DNA of 46,110 nt from Hyphomicrobiales bacterium (GTDB lineage: Bacteria; Pseudomonadota; Alphaproteobacteria; Rhizobiales; Rhizobiaceae), in the NCBI GenBank assembly GCA_900470965.1, contig UCCS01000116.1, positions 1-46,110 of the forward strand, written 5' to 3'. The notes under the pieces were generated by a model. It searched no databases. It was given only the letters and a program-made list of their open reading frames with translations, and had not been told where the DNA came from. This document shows positions 1 to 7,573 of the stretch, in pieces (positions within the stretch are counted from its first letter, which is position 1; every line of letters begins with the position of its first letter). A program made the translations under genes and the position numbers.

Positions 1-318
1 GTACCGCTGCGTGACGGCCGTACGCTGCATCACGACGTTCATGGCCGTCATGGCGCCGGCAAGGTTCTGCTGCGCTCGGCCAAGGTCGGTACCGGTATCA
101 TCGCCGGCGGTCCGATGCGCGCCGTTTTCGAAACGCTCGGCGTTCACGACGTCGTCGCCAAGTCGACCGGTTCGTCGAACCCCTACAACATGGTTCGCGC
201 TACCTTCGACGCTCTGAAGCACCAGGTTCACCCGAAGGACATCGCAGCTCAGCGCGGCATCAAGTATGCTACGCTCCAGGCTCGCCGTGCCGCTTCTGGC
301 AACGCCTCTGAAGAATAA
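1..318 (+). CDS. rpsE: 30S ribosomal protein S5, C-terminal part (truncated by window start)
   Basis: This is the last 105 codons of ribosomal protein S5, a small-subunit protein at the mRNA entry channel involved in decoding accuracy. The frame is open from base 1, so the start codon lies outside the window. The visible part begins in the HDVHGRHGAGKVLLR segment and continues through the GTGIIAGGPMRAVFE motif, typical of the S5 C-terminal domain. The tail after the conserved domain (QARRAASGNASEE) is rhizobial in style. The stop is 13 bases before rpmD, whose Shine-Dalgarno sequence GAGGAGC lies directly after it, so the genes are co-transcribed in the spc operon. Confidence 0.97.
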   Translation, partial: VPLRDGRTLHHDVHGRHGAGKVLLRSAKVGTGIIAGGPMRAVFETLGVHDVVAKSTGSSNPYNMVRATFDALKHQVHPKDIAAQRGIKYATLQARRAASGNASEE

Positions 319-331
319 GAGGAGCTGACCA

Positions 332-541
332 ATGGCCAAGGCTACCAAGAAGGCTGAAGCGAAGACTGTTACGATCGAACAGATCGGCAGCCCGATTCGC
401 CGTCCGGACGTCCAGCAGCGCACGCTGATCGGTCTCGGACTGAACAAGATGCACCGTCGCCGCACTCTGGAGGACACTCCGGCCGTTCGTGGCATGATCC
501 GTGCAGTCCAGCATCTCGTTCGCGTCGTCGACGAGAAGTGA
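332..541 (+). CDS. rpmD: 50S ribosomal protein L30
   Basis: This 69-residue protein is ribosomal protein L30 of the large subunit. The core reads VTIEQIGSPIRRPDVQQRTL followed by a short LGLNKMHR stretch, the usual L30 pattern. An N-terminal lysine- and alanine-rich extension of about 12 residues (MAKATKKAEAKT) precedes it, as in other alphaproteobacteria. The ATG has a good GAGGAG ribosome binding site. The gene sits between rpsE and rplO with short spacers, the standard spc-operon order. Confidence 0.97.
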   Translation: MAKATKKAEAKTVTIEQIGSPIRRPDVQQRTLIGLGLNKMHRRRTLEDTPAVRGMIRAVQHLVRVVDEK

Positions 542-557
542 GTCCGGAGTAACGCTC

Positions 558-1031
558 ATGAAACTCAATGAAATTAAAGATAACGAAGGCTCTACCCATA
601 GCCGCAAGCGTCTTGGCCGTGGTATCGGCTCGGGCTCCGGCAAGACCGGTGGTCGCGGTGTAAAGGGTCAGAAGTCCCGTTCGGGCGTCGCCATCAACGG
701 CTTCGAAGGCGGTCAGATGCCCATCTACCGTCGCCTGCCGAAGCGCGGCTTCAACAACATCTTCGCAGCCGACTATGTCGTCGTATCGCTGGCACGCATC
801 CAGGCTGCCATCGACGCCGGCAAGCTCGACGCGAAGGCGACCATTGATGCGGCTGCTCTGAAGGCTGCCGGCGTCATCCGTCGCGCCAAGGACGGCGTTC
901 GCGTTCTCGCCGACGGCGAGCTCAAGGCCAAGATCACCCTCGAAGTTGCAGGCGCTTCCAAGCCTGCCGTCGAGAAGATCGAAAAGGCTGGCGGCACGGC
1001 AACGCTTCTTTCTGCCGCAGCGGCAGAATAA
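558..1031 (+). CDS. rplO: 50S ribosomal protein L15
   Basis: This 157-residue protein is ribosomal protein L15, an assembly protein of the large subunit. It begins MKLNEIKDNEGSTHSRKR and has the glycine-rich GRGIGSGSGKTGGRGVKGQ segment and the GFEGGQMPIYRRLPKRGF motif characteristic of L15. The ATG at 558 was chosen over an upstream in-frame start at 501 because the conserved L15 N-terminus starts here and CCGGAG lies about 10 bases before it; the upstream residues would also overlap rpmD. It is followed by a strong hairpin and an unusually long spacer before secY. Confidence 0.97.
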   Translation: MKLNEIKDNEGSTHSRKRLGRGIGSGSGKTGGRGVKGQKSRSGVAINGFEGGQMPIYRRLPKRGFNNIFAADYVVVSLARIQAAIDAGKLDAKATIDAAALKAAGVIRRAKDGVRVLADGELKAKITLEVAGASKPAVEKIEKAGGTATLLSAAAAE

Positions 1032-1045
1032 TAAACTGATGATAT

Positions 1046-1077
1046 ATCGCCCGGGGTGCTTCACACCGGGCGATTTT
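1046..1077 (+). terminator. Hairpin with T-tail between rplO and secY (terminator or attenuator)
   Basis: A 9-bp stem (ATCGCCCGG with CCGGGCGAT) has an inner 3-bp GTG/CAC extension and is followed by TTTT. It has the form of a rho-independent terminator, placed 15 bases after the rplO stop inside the operon. With the following 190-nt spacer it suggests partial termination and possibly a separate secY promoter. The structure is visible directly; its efficiency is unknown. Confidence 0.7.
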
Positions 1078-1266
1078 GCTCCCATATGTGAGCCTCACAA
1101 AAACCTGCTTGGACGCATCCGCGTCGAGACGGTAAGACTGAAAACGAGGGTGAGGCACAGGGTTGCGCCAGCGATCCGTCCGAAGCCCGGTTTTTAAAAG
1201 AAATTCATACTGATTCCGGTGCCGGCCGACTCGAGAGCGCCCGGAATTGGTAGCGCGGAGAAACGC

Positions 1267-2607
1267 ATGGCTTCTGCAGCGGAACAACTGGCTTCAAACC
1301 TCAATTTTTCGACCTTCGCCAAAGCCGAGGATCTTAAGAAGCGCCTGTGGTTCACACTGGCAGCTCTCCTCGTCTACCGGTTGGGTACGCATATTCCGCT
1401 TCCGGGCCTCAATCCACAGGCATACGCCCAGGCCTTCCAGGGCCAGGCTGGCGGCATTCTCGGCCTCTTCAACATGTTCTCGGGCGGCGCCGTACAGCGC
1501 ATGGCGATCTTCGCGCTCGGCATCATGCCCTACATCTCCGCTTCGATCATCGTGCAGCTCATGACCTCGGTTGTGCCGGCGCTCGAAAACCTGAAGAAGG
1601 AAGGCGAGCAGGGTCGCAAGATCATCAACCAGTATACCCGCTACGGCACCGTCATCCTTGGTGCCCTGCAGGCTTACGGCATCGCCGTCGGTCTTCAGAG
1701 CGGCAATGGCCTTGTCGTCGATCCGGGCTGGTTCTTCAAGATTTCGACCGTCCTGACGCTGCTCGGCGGCACCATGTTCCTGATGTGGCTCGGTGAGCAA
1801 ATCACCTCGCGCGGCATCGGCAACGGTATTTCGCTGATCATTTTCGCAGGCATTGCAGCCGGTCTTCCGACCGCACTTGCCGGCACGTTGGAGCTCGGCC
1901 GTACTGGCGCGCTGTCGACGAGCCTCATTCTGCTCGTCATCGTCGTCGCGATCGCGGTCATCGCCGTGATCGTCTTCGTCGAGCGTGCGCAGCGCCGTCT
2001 GCTGATCCAGTATCCGAAGCGCCAGGTCGGCAACCGGATGTTCCAGGGCGATACCTCGCACCTGCCGCTGAAGCTGAACACTTCGGGCGTCATCCCGGCT
2101 ATCTTTGCATCTTCGCTGCTGCTTCTGCCGGCGACGCTCGCAGGCTTTGCCAGCACGACGGCGATGCCCGCCTGGGCGACCTCAATTGTTGCAGCGCTTG
2201 GCCACGGCCAGCCGCTTTACATGGTGCTCTATGCGGCCCTCATCGCCTTCTTTGCCTTTTTCTACACGGCCATCGTCTTCAATCCGAAGGACACGGCCGA
2301 TAACCTGAAGAAGCATGGCGGCTTTGTCCCGGGCATCCGCCCGGGTGATCGCACTGCCGAATATATCGACTACGTGCTGACCCGTATCACGGTGATCGGC
2401 GCTATCTATCTCGTCTTCGTCTGCATCCTGCCTGAGATTCTGGTGTCGCAAACCGGCATCCCATTATCCCTTGGTGGGACTTCGCTTTTGATCGTGGTTA
2501 GCGTAACTCTTGATACGGTGGCACAGATCCAGGGCCATCTGATCGCACAGCAGTACGAAGGCCTGATCAAGAAATCGAAGCTGCGTGGAGGAAAGAGGGG
2601 GCGATGA
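1267..2607 (+). CDS. secY: Preprotein translocase subunit SecY
   Basis: This 446-residue integral membrane protein is the channel subunit of the SecYEG translocon. About ten hydrophobic segments can be followed, and the cytoplasmic loops carry familiar motifs such as RLGTHIPLPG near the N-terminus, ALGIMPYISASII, GIGNGISLIIF and the ERAQRRLLIQYPKR loop. The ATG at 1267 was preferred to a GTG at 1219 because MASAAEQLASNLNFSTF is the expected rhizobial N-terminus and GCGGAG precedes it. The stop overlaps the adk start by four bases (ATGA), so adk is translationally coupled. The secY-adk order is standard for the spc operon. Confidence 0.97.
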   Translation: MASAAEQLASNLNFSTFAKAEDLKKRLWFTLAALLVYRLGTHIPLPGLNPQAYAQAFQGQAGGILGLFNMFSGGAVQRMAIFALGIMPYISASIIVQLMTSVVPALENLKKEGEQGRKIINQYTRYGTVILGALQAYGIAVGLQSGNGLVVDPGWFFKISTVLTLLGGTMFLMWLGEQITSRGIGNGISLIIFAGIAAGLPTALAGTLELGRTGALSTSLILLVIVVAIAVIAVIVFVERAQRRLLIQYPKRQVGNRMFQGDTSHLPLKLNTSGVIPAIFASSLLLLPATLAGFASTTAMPAWATSIVAALGHGQPLYMVLYAALIAFFAFFYTAIVFNPKDTADNLKKHGGFVPGIRPGDRTAEYIDYVLTRITVIGAIYLVFVCILPEILVSQTGIPLSLGGTSLLIVVSVTLDTVAQIQGHLIAQQYEGLIKKSKLRGGKRGR

Positions 2608-3254
2608 GACTTATACTTTTGGGGCCGCCGGGCGCGGGTAAGGGGACCCAGGCCCAGCGGATCGTGGAAAAGCATGGCATTCCGCAGCTTTCCACGGGTG
2701 ACATGCTACGCGCCGCCGTTCAGGCCGGTACTGAAGTCGGCAAGCGTGCCAAGGCTGTCATGGACGCCGGAAATCTGGTCTCGGACGAGATTGTCAATGC
2801 CATCGTCTCCGAACGAATCGATCAGCCCGATTGCGCCAACGGTTTCATCCTCGACGGCTTCCCGCGCACGCTCGTGCAGGCAGATGCCACAGAGGCAATG
2901 CTGAAGGCCAAGGGTCTCGATCTCTCGGTCGTCATCGAATTCCGTGTCGACGACAAGGAACTGGTCCGCCGCGTGGCAGGCCGTTACTCCTGCGCCGAGT
3001 GCGGCACCGTCTATCACGACTCGGACAAGGTCCCGGTTAAGGAAGGCGTCTGCGACAAGTGCGGTTCGACCCACTTCAAGCGTCGTCCCGACGACAATGC
3101 CGAGACCATGACCAAGCGTCTCGAGGTCTATTACAAGGAAACCTCGCCGCTGATCGGCTACTATTATGCCAAGGGCAAACTGAAGTCCGTGGATGGCATG
3201 GCCGAAATCGATCAGGTTACCACCGAGATCGAACGCATTCTTTCCAAGCTTTAA
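2604..3254 (+). CDS. adk: Adenylate kinase (long form with four-cysteine LID)
   Basis: This 216-residue cytoplasmic kinase interconverts ATP + AMP and 2 ADP. The P-loop GPPGAGKGT is at residues 7-15, the AMP-binding STGDMLRAA follows at about 30, and DGFPRT at about 84. The LID carries four cysteines in two CxxC pairs (SCAEC and VCDKC), the arrangement that binds zinc in many adenylate kinases; zinc binding here is inferred from those pairs. The start codon overlaps the end of secY, so translation is likely coupled. A 219-nt spacer separates it from rpsM. Confidence 0.97.
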   Translation: MRLILLGPPGAGKGTQAQRIVEKHGIPQLSTGDMLRAAVQAGTEVGKRAKAVMDAGNLVSDEIVNAIVSERIDQPDCANGFILDGFPRTLVQADATEAMLKAKGLDLSVVIEFRVDDKELVRRVAGRYSCAECGTVYHDSDKVPVKEGVCDKCGSTHFKRRPDDNAETMTKRLEVYYKETSPLIGYYYAKGKLKSVDGMAEIDQVTTEIERILSKL

Positions 3255-3344
3255 AGCTTTGAAAATAAACTTCGCGGGAGCGGTTGCTTTTTTGCACTGA
3301 TTCCGCTAAACCGCGCCAACTCGCGACATTCCCTGCGATCGGCG

Positions 3345-3396
3345 CGGATTTCCCGAAGGAAATCCGGGTTCGATCGTTTTGTGATGTTACGAACCC
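3345..3396 (+). promoter_or_regulatory. Structured leader upstream of rpsM (two adjacent hairpins)
   Basis: In the 219-nt adk-rpsM spacer there is a perfect 9-bp hairpin, CGGATTTCC closed by a CGAA tetraloop with GGAAATCCG (3345-3366). It is directly followed by GGGTTCG paired with CGAACCC across a 17-nt loop (3366-3396). It sits about 80 nt before the GTG of rpsM. In E. coli the alpha operon is controlled by S4 binding just before rpsM, so a regulatory leader is plausible, but no S4-type pseudoknot was demonstrated here and no rpsD gene is in the window. Confidence 0.45.
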
Positions 3397-3473
3397 GAAT
3401 TTAATCGAGCGGCCTTTGGCTGCATAACGAAGCCCTATTGCCGGATGGCAACTGGAATGCAAGGAGAACAGGC

Positions 3474-3842
3474 GTGGCACGTATCGCTGGCGTCAACATC
3501 CCGACTGCAAAGCGCGTCGTCATCGCGCTGACCTACATTCACGGGATTGGATCGAAATTCGCGCAGGAAATCGTCGAGAAGGTCGGTATTCCGGCTGATC
3601 GCCGCGTTCATCAGCTCACGGACGCTGAAGTCCTTCAGATCCGCGAAACCATTGACCGTGACTATCACGTCGAAGGTGATCTTCGTCGCGAAACCGCGAT
3701 GAACATCAAGCGTCTGATGGACCTCGGCTGCTATCGCGGCCTGCGTCACCGTCGTGGCCTTCCGGTCCGCGGTCAGCGCACGCACACCAATGCCCGCACC
3801 CGCAAGGGTCCGGCAAAGGCGATCGCTGGTAAGAAGAAGTAA
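3474..3842 (+). CDS. rpsM: 30S ribosomal protein S13
   Basis: This 122-residue small-subunit head protein contacts the large subunit and P-site tRNA. It begins (V)ARIAGVNIPTAKR, has the helix-two-turn-helix region TYIHGIGSKFAQEI, and ends with the basic tail RGLPVRGQRTHTNARTRKG. The start is a GTG at 3474; the AAGGAGA at 3461-3467 and the conserved N-terminus fix it, although an in-frame TTG exists at 3438. It begins the alpha-operon part of the cluster (rpsM-rpsK-rpoA-rplQ). The usual rpsD is not between rpsK and rpoA, which is normal for this group. Confidence 0.97.
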   Translation: MARIAGVNIPTAKRVVIALTYIHGIGSKFAQEIVEKVGIPADRRVHQLTDAEVLQIRETIDRDYHVEGDLRRETAMNIKRLMDLGCYRGLRHRRGLPVRGQRTHTNARTRKGPAKAIAGKKK

Positions 3843-3863
3843 TTTCCGGGAAACCGGAGTGGG

Positions 3864-3892
3864 GAGGCTGGCGGTCTGCGCCGGCCTCTTTT
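3864..3892 (+). terminator. Terminator-like hairpin between rpsM and rpsK
   Basis: GAGGCTGGCG pairs with CGCCGGCCTC (10 bp with one G-T wobble) across a 5-nt loop and is followed by TTTT. It lies 21 bases after the rpsM stop and about 85 bases before rpsK. Since rpsK and rpoA must still be expressed, it is more likely an attenuator or an RNA-processing or stability element than a full stop. Confidence 0.6.
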
Positions 3893-3975
3893 GAGTTTGG
3901 AGCGGGGTCATATAGGCGCCGTTCCGGTGTAGCCGCTGGGATTACGGCGGTGAAGAGATCAACGAAAGGAATACC

Positions 3976-4365
3976 ATGGCTAAGGAAGCCGTCCGCGTTC
4001 GCCGTCGCGAGCGCAAGAACATCTCGTCGGGTGTCGCTCACGTCAACTCGACCTTCAACAACACGATGATCACCATCACCGACGCGCAGGGCAATGCGAT
4101 TGCTTGGTCGTCTGCTGGCGCTAAGGGCTTCAAGGGCTCACGCAAGTCGACCCCGTTCGCTGCCCAGATCGCTGCCGAAGACTGCGCCAAGAAGGCTCAG
4201 GAACATGGCATGAAGTCGCTGGAAGTCGAAGTCTGCGGCCCGGGTTCCGGCCGTGAATCGGCTCTGCGCGCGCTCCAGGCTGCCGGTTTCATGATCACGT
4301 CCATCCGCGACGTGACCCCGATCCCGCACAATGGCTGCCGTCCGCGCAAGAAGCGCCGCGTCTGA
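3976..4365 (+). CDS. rpsK: 30S ribosomal protein S11
   Basis: This 129-residue protein is S11, on the small-subunit platform near the E site. Diagnostic stretches are GVAHVNSTFNNTMITITD, the SSAGAKGFKGSRKSTPFAAQ segment and the C-terminal DVTPIPHNGCRPRKKRRV, which is nearly invariant. The ATG is preceded by AAAGGA. It sits between rpsM and rpoA with about 130 and 97 nt spacers that each contain a hairpin. Confidence 0.98.
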   Translation: MAKEAVRVRRRERKNISSGVAHVNSTFNNTMITITDAQGNAIAWSSAGAKGFKGSRKSTPFAAQIAAEDCAKKAQEHGMKSLEVEVCGPGSGRESALRALQAAGFMITSIRDVTPIPHNGCRPRKKRRV

Positions 4366-4379
4366 TCATCGCTATCGTC

Positions 4380-4412
4380 ACTGGTGAGCGCCTCGGCGCT
4401 CCCGGTGGTTTT
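4380..4412 (+). terminator. Hairpin between rpsK and rpoA
   Basis: GAGCGCC and GGCGCTC form a tight GC stem, extended outward past one mismatch by ACTGG/CCGGT, with TTTT shortly downstream. It lies directly after rpsK. Given that rpoA follows and is essential, partial termination or mRNA end protection is the likely role. Confidence 0.5.
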
Positions 4413-4462
4413 CAAGCTCGGTTGCCACGATTGGATGGTGGTAACGAACGGAAGGCAAAATT

Positions 4463-5473
4463 ATGATTCAGAAGAACTGGCAGGAATTGATCAAGCCGAA
4501 CAAGGTGGAGTTCTCTTCGAGCTCGCGCACCAAAGCGACTCTCGTTGCAGAGCCGCTTGAGCGCGGTTTCGGCCTCACCCTCGGCAACGCGCTGCGCCGC
4601 GTTCTGCTCTCCTCTCTGCGCGGTGCCGCTGTTACGGCCGTGCAGATCGACGGCGTGCTGCATGAATTCTCCTCGATCCCGGGCGTTCGCGAGGACGTTA
4701 CGGACATCGTGCTCAACATCAAGGAAATCGCCATCAAGATGGATGGCGACGATGCCAAACGCATGGTCGTGCGCAAGCAGGGTCCGGGTGTTGTAACGGC
4801 TGGCGACATCCAGACGGTCGGCGATATCGAAATCCTCAACCCCGAGCATGTCATCTGCACGCTCGACGAGGGTGCTGAGATCCGCATGGAGTTCACCGTC
4901 AACAACGGCAAGGGCTACGTTCCGGCTGAGCGCAATCGTGCGGAAGATGCTCCGATCGGCCTCATCCCGGTGGACAGCCTCTATTCGCCGGTCAAGAAAG
5001 TGTCCTACAAGGTTGAAAACACCCGCGAAGGACAGGTTCTCGACTACGACAAGCTGACCATGTCCATCGAAACCGATGGCTCTATCTCCGGTGAAGATGC
5101 CGTCGCTTTCGCGGCTCGCATCCTGCAGGACCAGCTTGGCGTCTTCGTCAACTTCGACGAACCGCAGAAGGAAACCGAAGAAGAGGCAGTCACCGAACTG
5201 GCCTTCAACCCGGCACTCCTCAAGAAGGTGGACGAGCTCGAACTGTCCGTTCGTTCGGCAAACTGCCTGAAGAACGACAATATCGTCTACATCGGCGACC
5301 TCATTCAGAAGACCGAAGCAGAAATGCTCCGCACCCCGAACTTTGGTCGCAAGTCGCTCAACGAAATCAAGGAAGTTCTCGCTTCCATGGGCCTGCACCT
5401 CGGCATGGAAGTGCCTGCATGGCCGCCCGAGAACATCGAAGATCTCGCCAAGCGTTACGAAGACCAGTATTAA
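4463..5473 (+). CDS. rpoA: DNA-directed RNA polymerase subunit alpha
   Basis: This 336-residue subunit nucleates RNA polymerase assembly and binds UP elements and activators. The N-terminal dimerisation domain (about residues 1-235) contains EPLERGFGLTLGNALRRVLLSS. A linker follows, and the C-terminal domain (about 250-336) contains ELSVRSANCLKNDNI and RTPNFGRKSLNEIKE, the helix-hairpin-helix DNA-contacting part. The length matches alphaproteobacterial RpoA. The ATG follows GGAAGG with normal spacing. Confidence 0.98.
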   Translation: MIQKNWQELIKPNKVEFSSSSRTKATLVAEPLERGFGLTLGNALRRVLLSSLRGAAVTAVQIDGVLHEFSSIPGVREDVTDIVLNIKEIAIKMDGDDAKRMVVRKQGPGVVTAGDIQTVGDIEILNPEHVICTLDEGAEIRMEFTVNNGKGYVPAERNRAEDAPIGLIPVDSLYSPVKKVSYKVENTREGQVLDYDKLTMSIETDGSISGEDAVAFAARILQDQLGVFVNFDEPQKETEEEAVTELAFNPALLKKVDELELSVRSANCLKNDNIVYIGDLIQKTEAEMLRTPNFGRKSLNEIKEVLASMGLHLGMEVPAWPPENIEDLAKRYEDQY

Positions 5474-5480
5474 GAAACAA

Positions 5481-5507
5481 AAAGGCAGGCTTTTTACGGC
5501 TGCCTTT
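5481..5507 (+). terminator. Weak hairpin between rpoA and rplQ
   Basis: AAAGGCAG pairs with CTGCCTTT across an 11-nt T-rich loop, eight bases after the rpoA stop. There is no long T-tract after it, so it may only modulate the level of downstream rplQ transcript. Confidence 0.35.
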
Positions 5508-5597
5508 CCCCGTCAAACAGCAGGCCTATCGCCTGCATGTGCCAGGAAACGGCAGGCCCGGTTAGCGTAAGGGCACCTGCATTAAAGGAGAATAGCA

Positions 5598-6020
5598 ATG
5601 CGCCATGGTAAAGCCGGCCGCAAGCTGAATAGAACTGCAAGCCACCGCAAGGCGATGTTCGCCAACATGGCGGCTTCGCTCATCACCCACGAGCAGATCG
5701 TCACGACCCTGCCGAAGGCCAAGGAAATCCGTCCGATCGTCGAGAAGCTCGTCACCCTCGGCAAGCGCGGCGACCTGCACGCTCGTCGTCAGGCGATTTC
5801 GCAGATCAAGGATGCTGTCGTCGTCAACAAGCTGTTCGACACGATCGCCTCGCGTTATGCAACCCGCAACGGCGGCTACCTGCGTATCATGAAGGCCGGC
5901 TTCCGCCAGGGCGACAATGCTGCTCTCGCTGTCATCGAATTCGTTGACCGCGACACCTATGCAAAGGGCGCAGCCGACAAGGCTCGCGTCGCTGCTGAAG
6001 AGCAGTCTGTCGCTGCCTAA
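5598..6020 (+). CDS. rplQ: 50S ribosomal protein L17
   Basis: This 140-residue protein is L17, near the exit tunnel of the large subunit. It begins MRHGKAGRKLNRTASHRKAM, the nearly universal L17 N-terminus, followed by NMAASLITHEQIVTTLPKAKE and, later, GGYLRIMKAGFRQGDNA. An alanine-rich tail of about 20 residues is added as in relatives. AAAGGAG lies at a good distance before the ATG. It is the last gene of the ribosomal cluster. Confidence 0.98.
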   Translation: MRHGKAGRKLNRTASHRKAMFANMAASLITHEQIVTTLPKAKEIRPIVEKLVTLGKRGDLHARRQAISQIKDAVVVNKLFDTIASRYATRNGGYLRIMKAGFRQGDNAALAVIEFVDRDTYAKGAADKARVAAEEQSVAA

Positions 6021-6043
6021 GATTTTCCGGTTACGGAAACAGG

Positions 6044-6069
6044 AAAGCCGGGCCTTGCCCGGCTTTTTT
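6044..6069 (+). terminator. Rho-independent terminator of the ribosomal operon
   Basis: A perfect 10-bp stem, AAAGCCGGGC with GCCCGGCTTT, closes a 3-nt loop and runs into further T residues. It lies 24 bases after the rplQ stop and ends the operon. The convergent VOC gene ends just beyond it and may use the same hairpin in reverse. Confidence 0.9.
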
Positions 6070-6088
6070 CGTTTGTGCCCGCTTCTGT

Positions 6089-6472
6089 TCAAGCTTTGTC
6101 AAGCGGCTGATTGATCATGGCTTCGATATTGTAGCCATCGGGATCGAGAATAAAGCAGGCATAATAATCGGGCGCGTAGTCCGGGCGCGGGCCAGGTGCG
6201 CCATTGTCCCGCGCCCCGGCTGCCAGAGCGCTCTGATAGAACGCATCGACGTCAGCCCTGTTCTTGGCTCGAAAAGCGACGTGGATGCGTGTCAGAGGTG
6301 GAGCGCTATCGGCCTGCTGGATTTCGAACAGGCAACCATTGCCGATATCGAAGGCCCAGAACACGTTCTCCTTCCCGAAGGACAATGTGTATCCCAAGGG
6401 TACGAAGGCTCTCTCGTAAAAGAGTCTGCTCTTTGTGAGATAGCTTACAGCGACGGTGATATGGTCAATCAC
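6089..6472 (-). CDS. VOC (glyoxalase/bleomycin-resistance) superfamily protein
   Basis: This 127-residue protein has the small, single-module vicinal oxygen chelate fold. It begins MIDHITVAVSYLTKSRLFYERAF, with a His near the N-terminus, has RIHVAFRAKNRADVDAFYQSALAAG in the middle, and ends YYACFILDPDGYNIEAM, where the Glu is a usual metal ligand. The substrate cannot be told; many such proteins are annotated only as VOC family. The start is a GTG with AAGGAG upstream. It is convergent with rplQ and stands alone. Confidence 0.85.
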   Translation of the reverse strand: MIDHITVAVSYLTKSRLFYERAFVPLGYTLSFGKENVFWAFDIGNGCLFEIQQADSAPPLTRIHVAFRAKNRADVDAFYQSALAAGARDNGAPGPRPDYAPDYYACFILDPDGYNIEAMINQPLDKA

Positions 6473-6568
6473 GCTTGACGCTCCTTATGAGCTCATAGAG
6501 ATGGCGAAATAAAAGCCGGTCCGGCGTTCGCTCCACACATGTCCTGGTTTTTTGCCCGTTTCGGAAAT

Positions 6569-7438
6569 TCATTCAGGCACGTGGATCTTGTGTTTGATAT
6601 GCTTGAGGTTCGCAACGATCGTAAAGGTCATGATCACCAGCAGGCACCACGAACTCCACTTGCCGATATGCACGGTCGACCACGCGCCGATCTGGTTTGG
6701 ATAGCGCCACACGCCGAAGAAGGTGCTGATATTCTCCGCAAGCCAGATGAAGAAGCCGATCAGGACGAATGCGAGAAGCAGGGGCATCTTGCGGTCTTGA
6801 TCATAGGGCCTGAAGATGACTGTGGTGCGCGCATAAAGGCCGAGCGTGCAGGCGGCGATATACCAGCGATAATCGCCGATATAGTGGTGGGTGAAGAAGT
6901 TGGCGTAGATCGCCAATGCCGTGAGCCCGGCCATCCAGTAGGATGGGTGGTGTCTTACACGCAGATCAAACAGGCGCCAGGCCTGGATGACATAGCTGCC
7001 GACGGCCGCGTACATGAAGCCGGAAAACAGCGGGACGCCGAAGAGCTTCGTATAGGCGAAATCCGGATAGCTCCAGGATTGGATGCTGCCGGACGTCTTG
7101 AAGACCTCCAATGCAAAACCGACCACATGGAAGACGGAAATCGCCTTCAACTCATCGATGGTCTCGAGTTTTGCCCAGACCATCCAGGCCTGGATCGCAA
7201 GAGCGATAATCAGCAGCAGATCGTAGCGCGGGATACTGACAAGGCCTGCACGCGGCACCAGAAAAACCGACAGAAAAAACAGACCCGCGAAGAGGCATGC
7301 CCGGGCTTCCTTGACCCCGAAATAGAAGAATTCGACAACGAAGCGTTCGATGCCGCTGCGCGGAAGATCGGCCGGTCGGTCGATCAGATGCTTGTCCAGT
7401 AGAGGGAGCAATCCTTGAAGTGCGGCAACTTTCGGCAT
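6569..7438 (-). CDS. DUF817 family integral membrane protein
   Basis: This 289-residue hydrophobic protein has about seven or eight transmembrane segments separated by short charged loops. Sequence stretches such as FFYFGVKEARACLFAGLF, FGVPLFSGFMYAAVGSY, ANFFTHHYIGDYRWY and FGVWRYPNQ match my memory of the DUF817 family, a conserved bacterial membrane family of unknown function. The histidine- and tryptophan-rich motifs are conserved features, but no reaction is known. It is transcribed alone on the minus strand. The ATG has only a weak Shine-Dalgarno match. Confidence 0.8.
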   Translation of the reverse strand: MPKVAALQGLLPLLDKHLIDRPADLPRSGIERFVVEFFYFGVKEARACLFAGLFFLSVFLVPRAGLVSIPRYDLLLIIALAIQAWMVWAKLETIDELKAISVFHVVGFALEVFKTSGSIQSWSYPDFAYTKLFGVPLFSGFMYAAVGSYVIQAWRLFDLRVRHHPSYWMAGLTALAIYANFFTHHYIGDYRWYIAACTLGLYARTTVIFRPYDQDRKMPLLLAFVLIGFFIWLAENISTFFGVWRYPNQIGAWSTVHIGKWSSWCLLVIMTFTIVANLKHIKHKIHVPE

Positions 7439-7520
7439 GTTCTTGCGAGTGATCCCGAGACTCGTTTCGAAGCAGTAGGAAGCTATCAGGCTCGGTTACG
7501 CTAGGACAGCACCAGCTTGA

Positions 7521-7540
7521 TAATTGCTGCTTCGCAATTA
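7521..7540. repeat. Perfect inverted repeat TAATTGC-N6-GCAATTA
   Basis: Seven-base arms flank a 6-nt spacer, about 35 bases before the broken DUF2809 reading frame and 80 bases before DUF817 on the other strand. It could be an operator between the divergent genes or simply a hairpin; nothing identifies a binding protein. Confidence 0.35.
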
Positions 7541-7573
7541 GGCGTTCAAATCAGTTGAGATCATGGTGGTCGA

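Noticed and set aside
4412..5398. Long open frame on the minus strand opposite rpoA (328 codons)
   Set aside because: It is a shadow of the strongly conserved rpoA frame in GC-rich DNA and has no recognisable protein features.
6539..7402. 287-codon plus-strand frame opposite the DUF817 gene
   Set aside because: Composition is charged and irregular without domain features, while the minus strand encodes a coherent multi-pass membrane protein.
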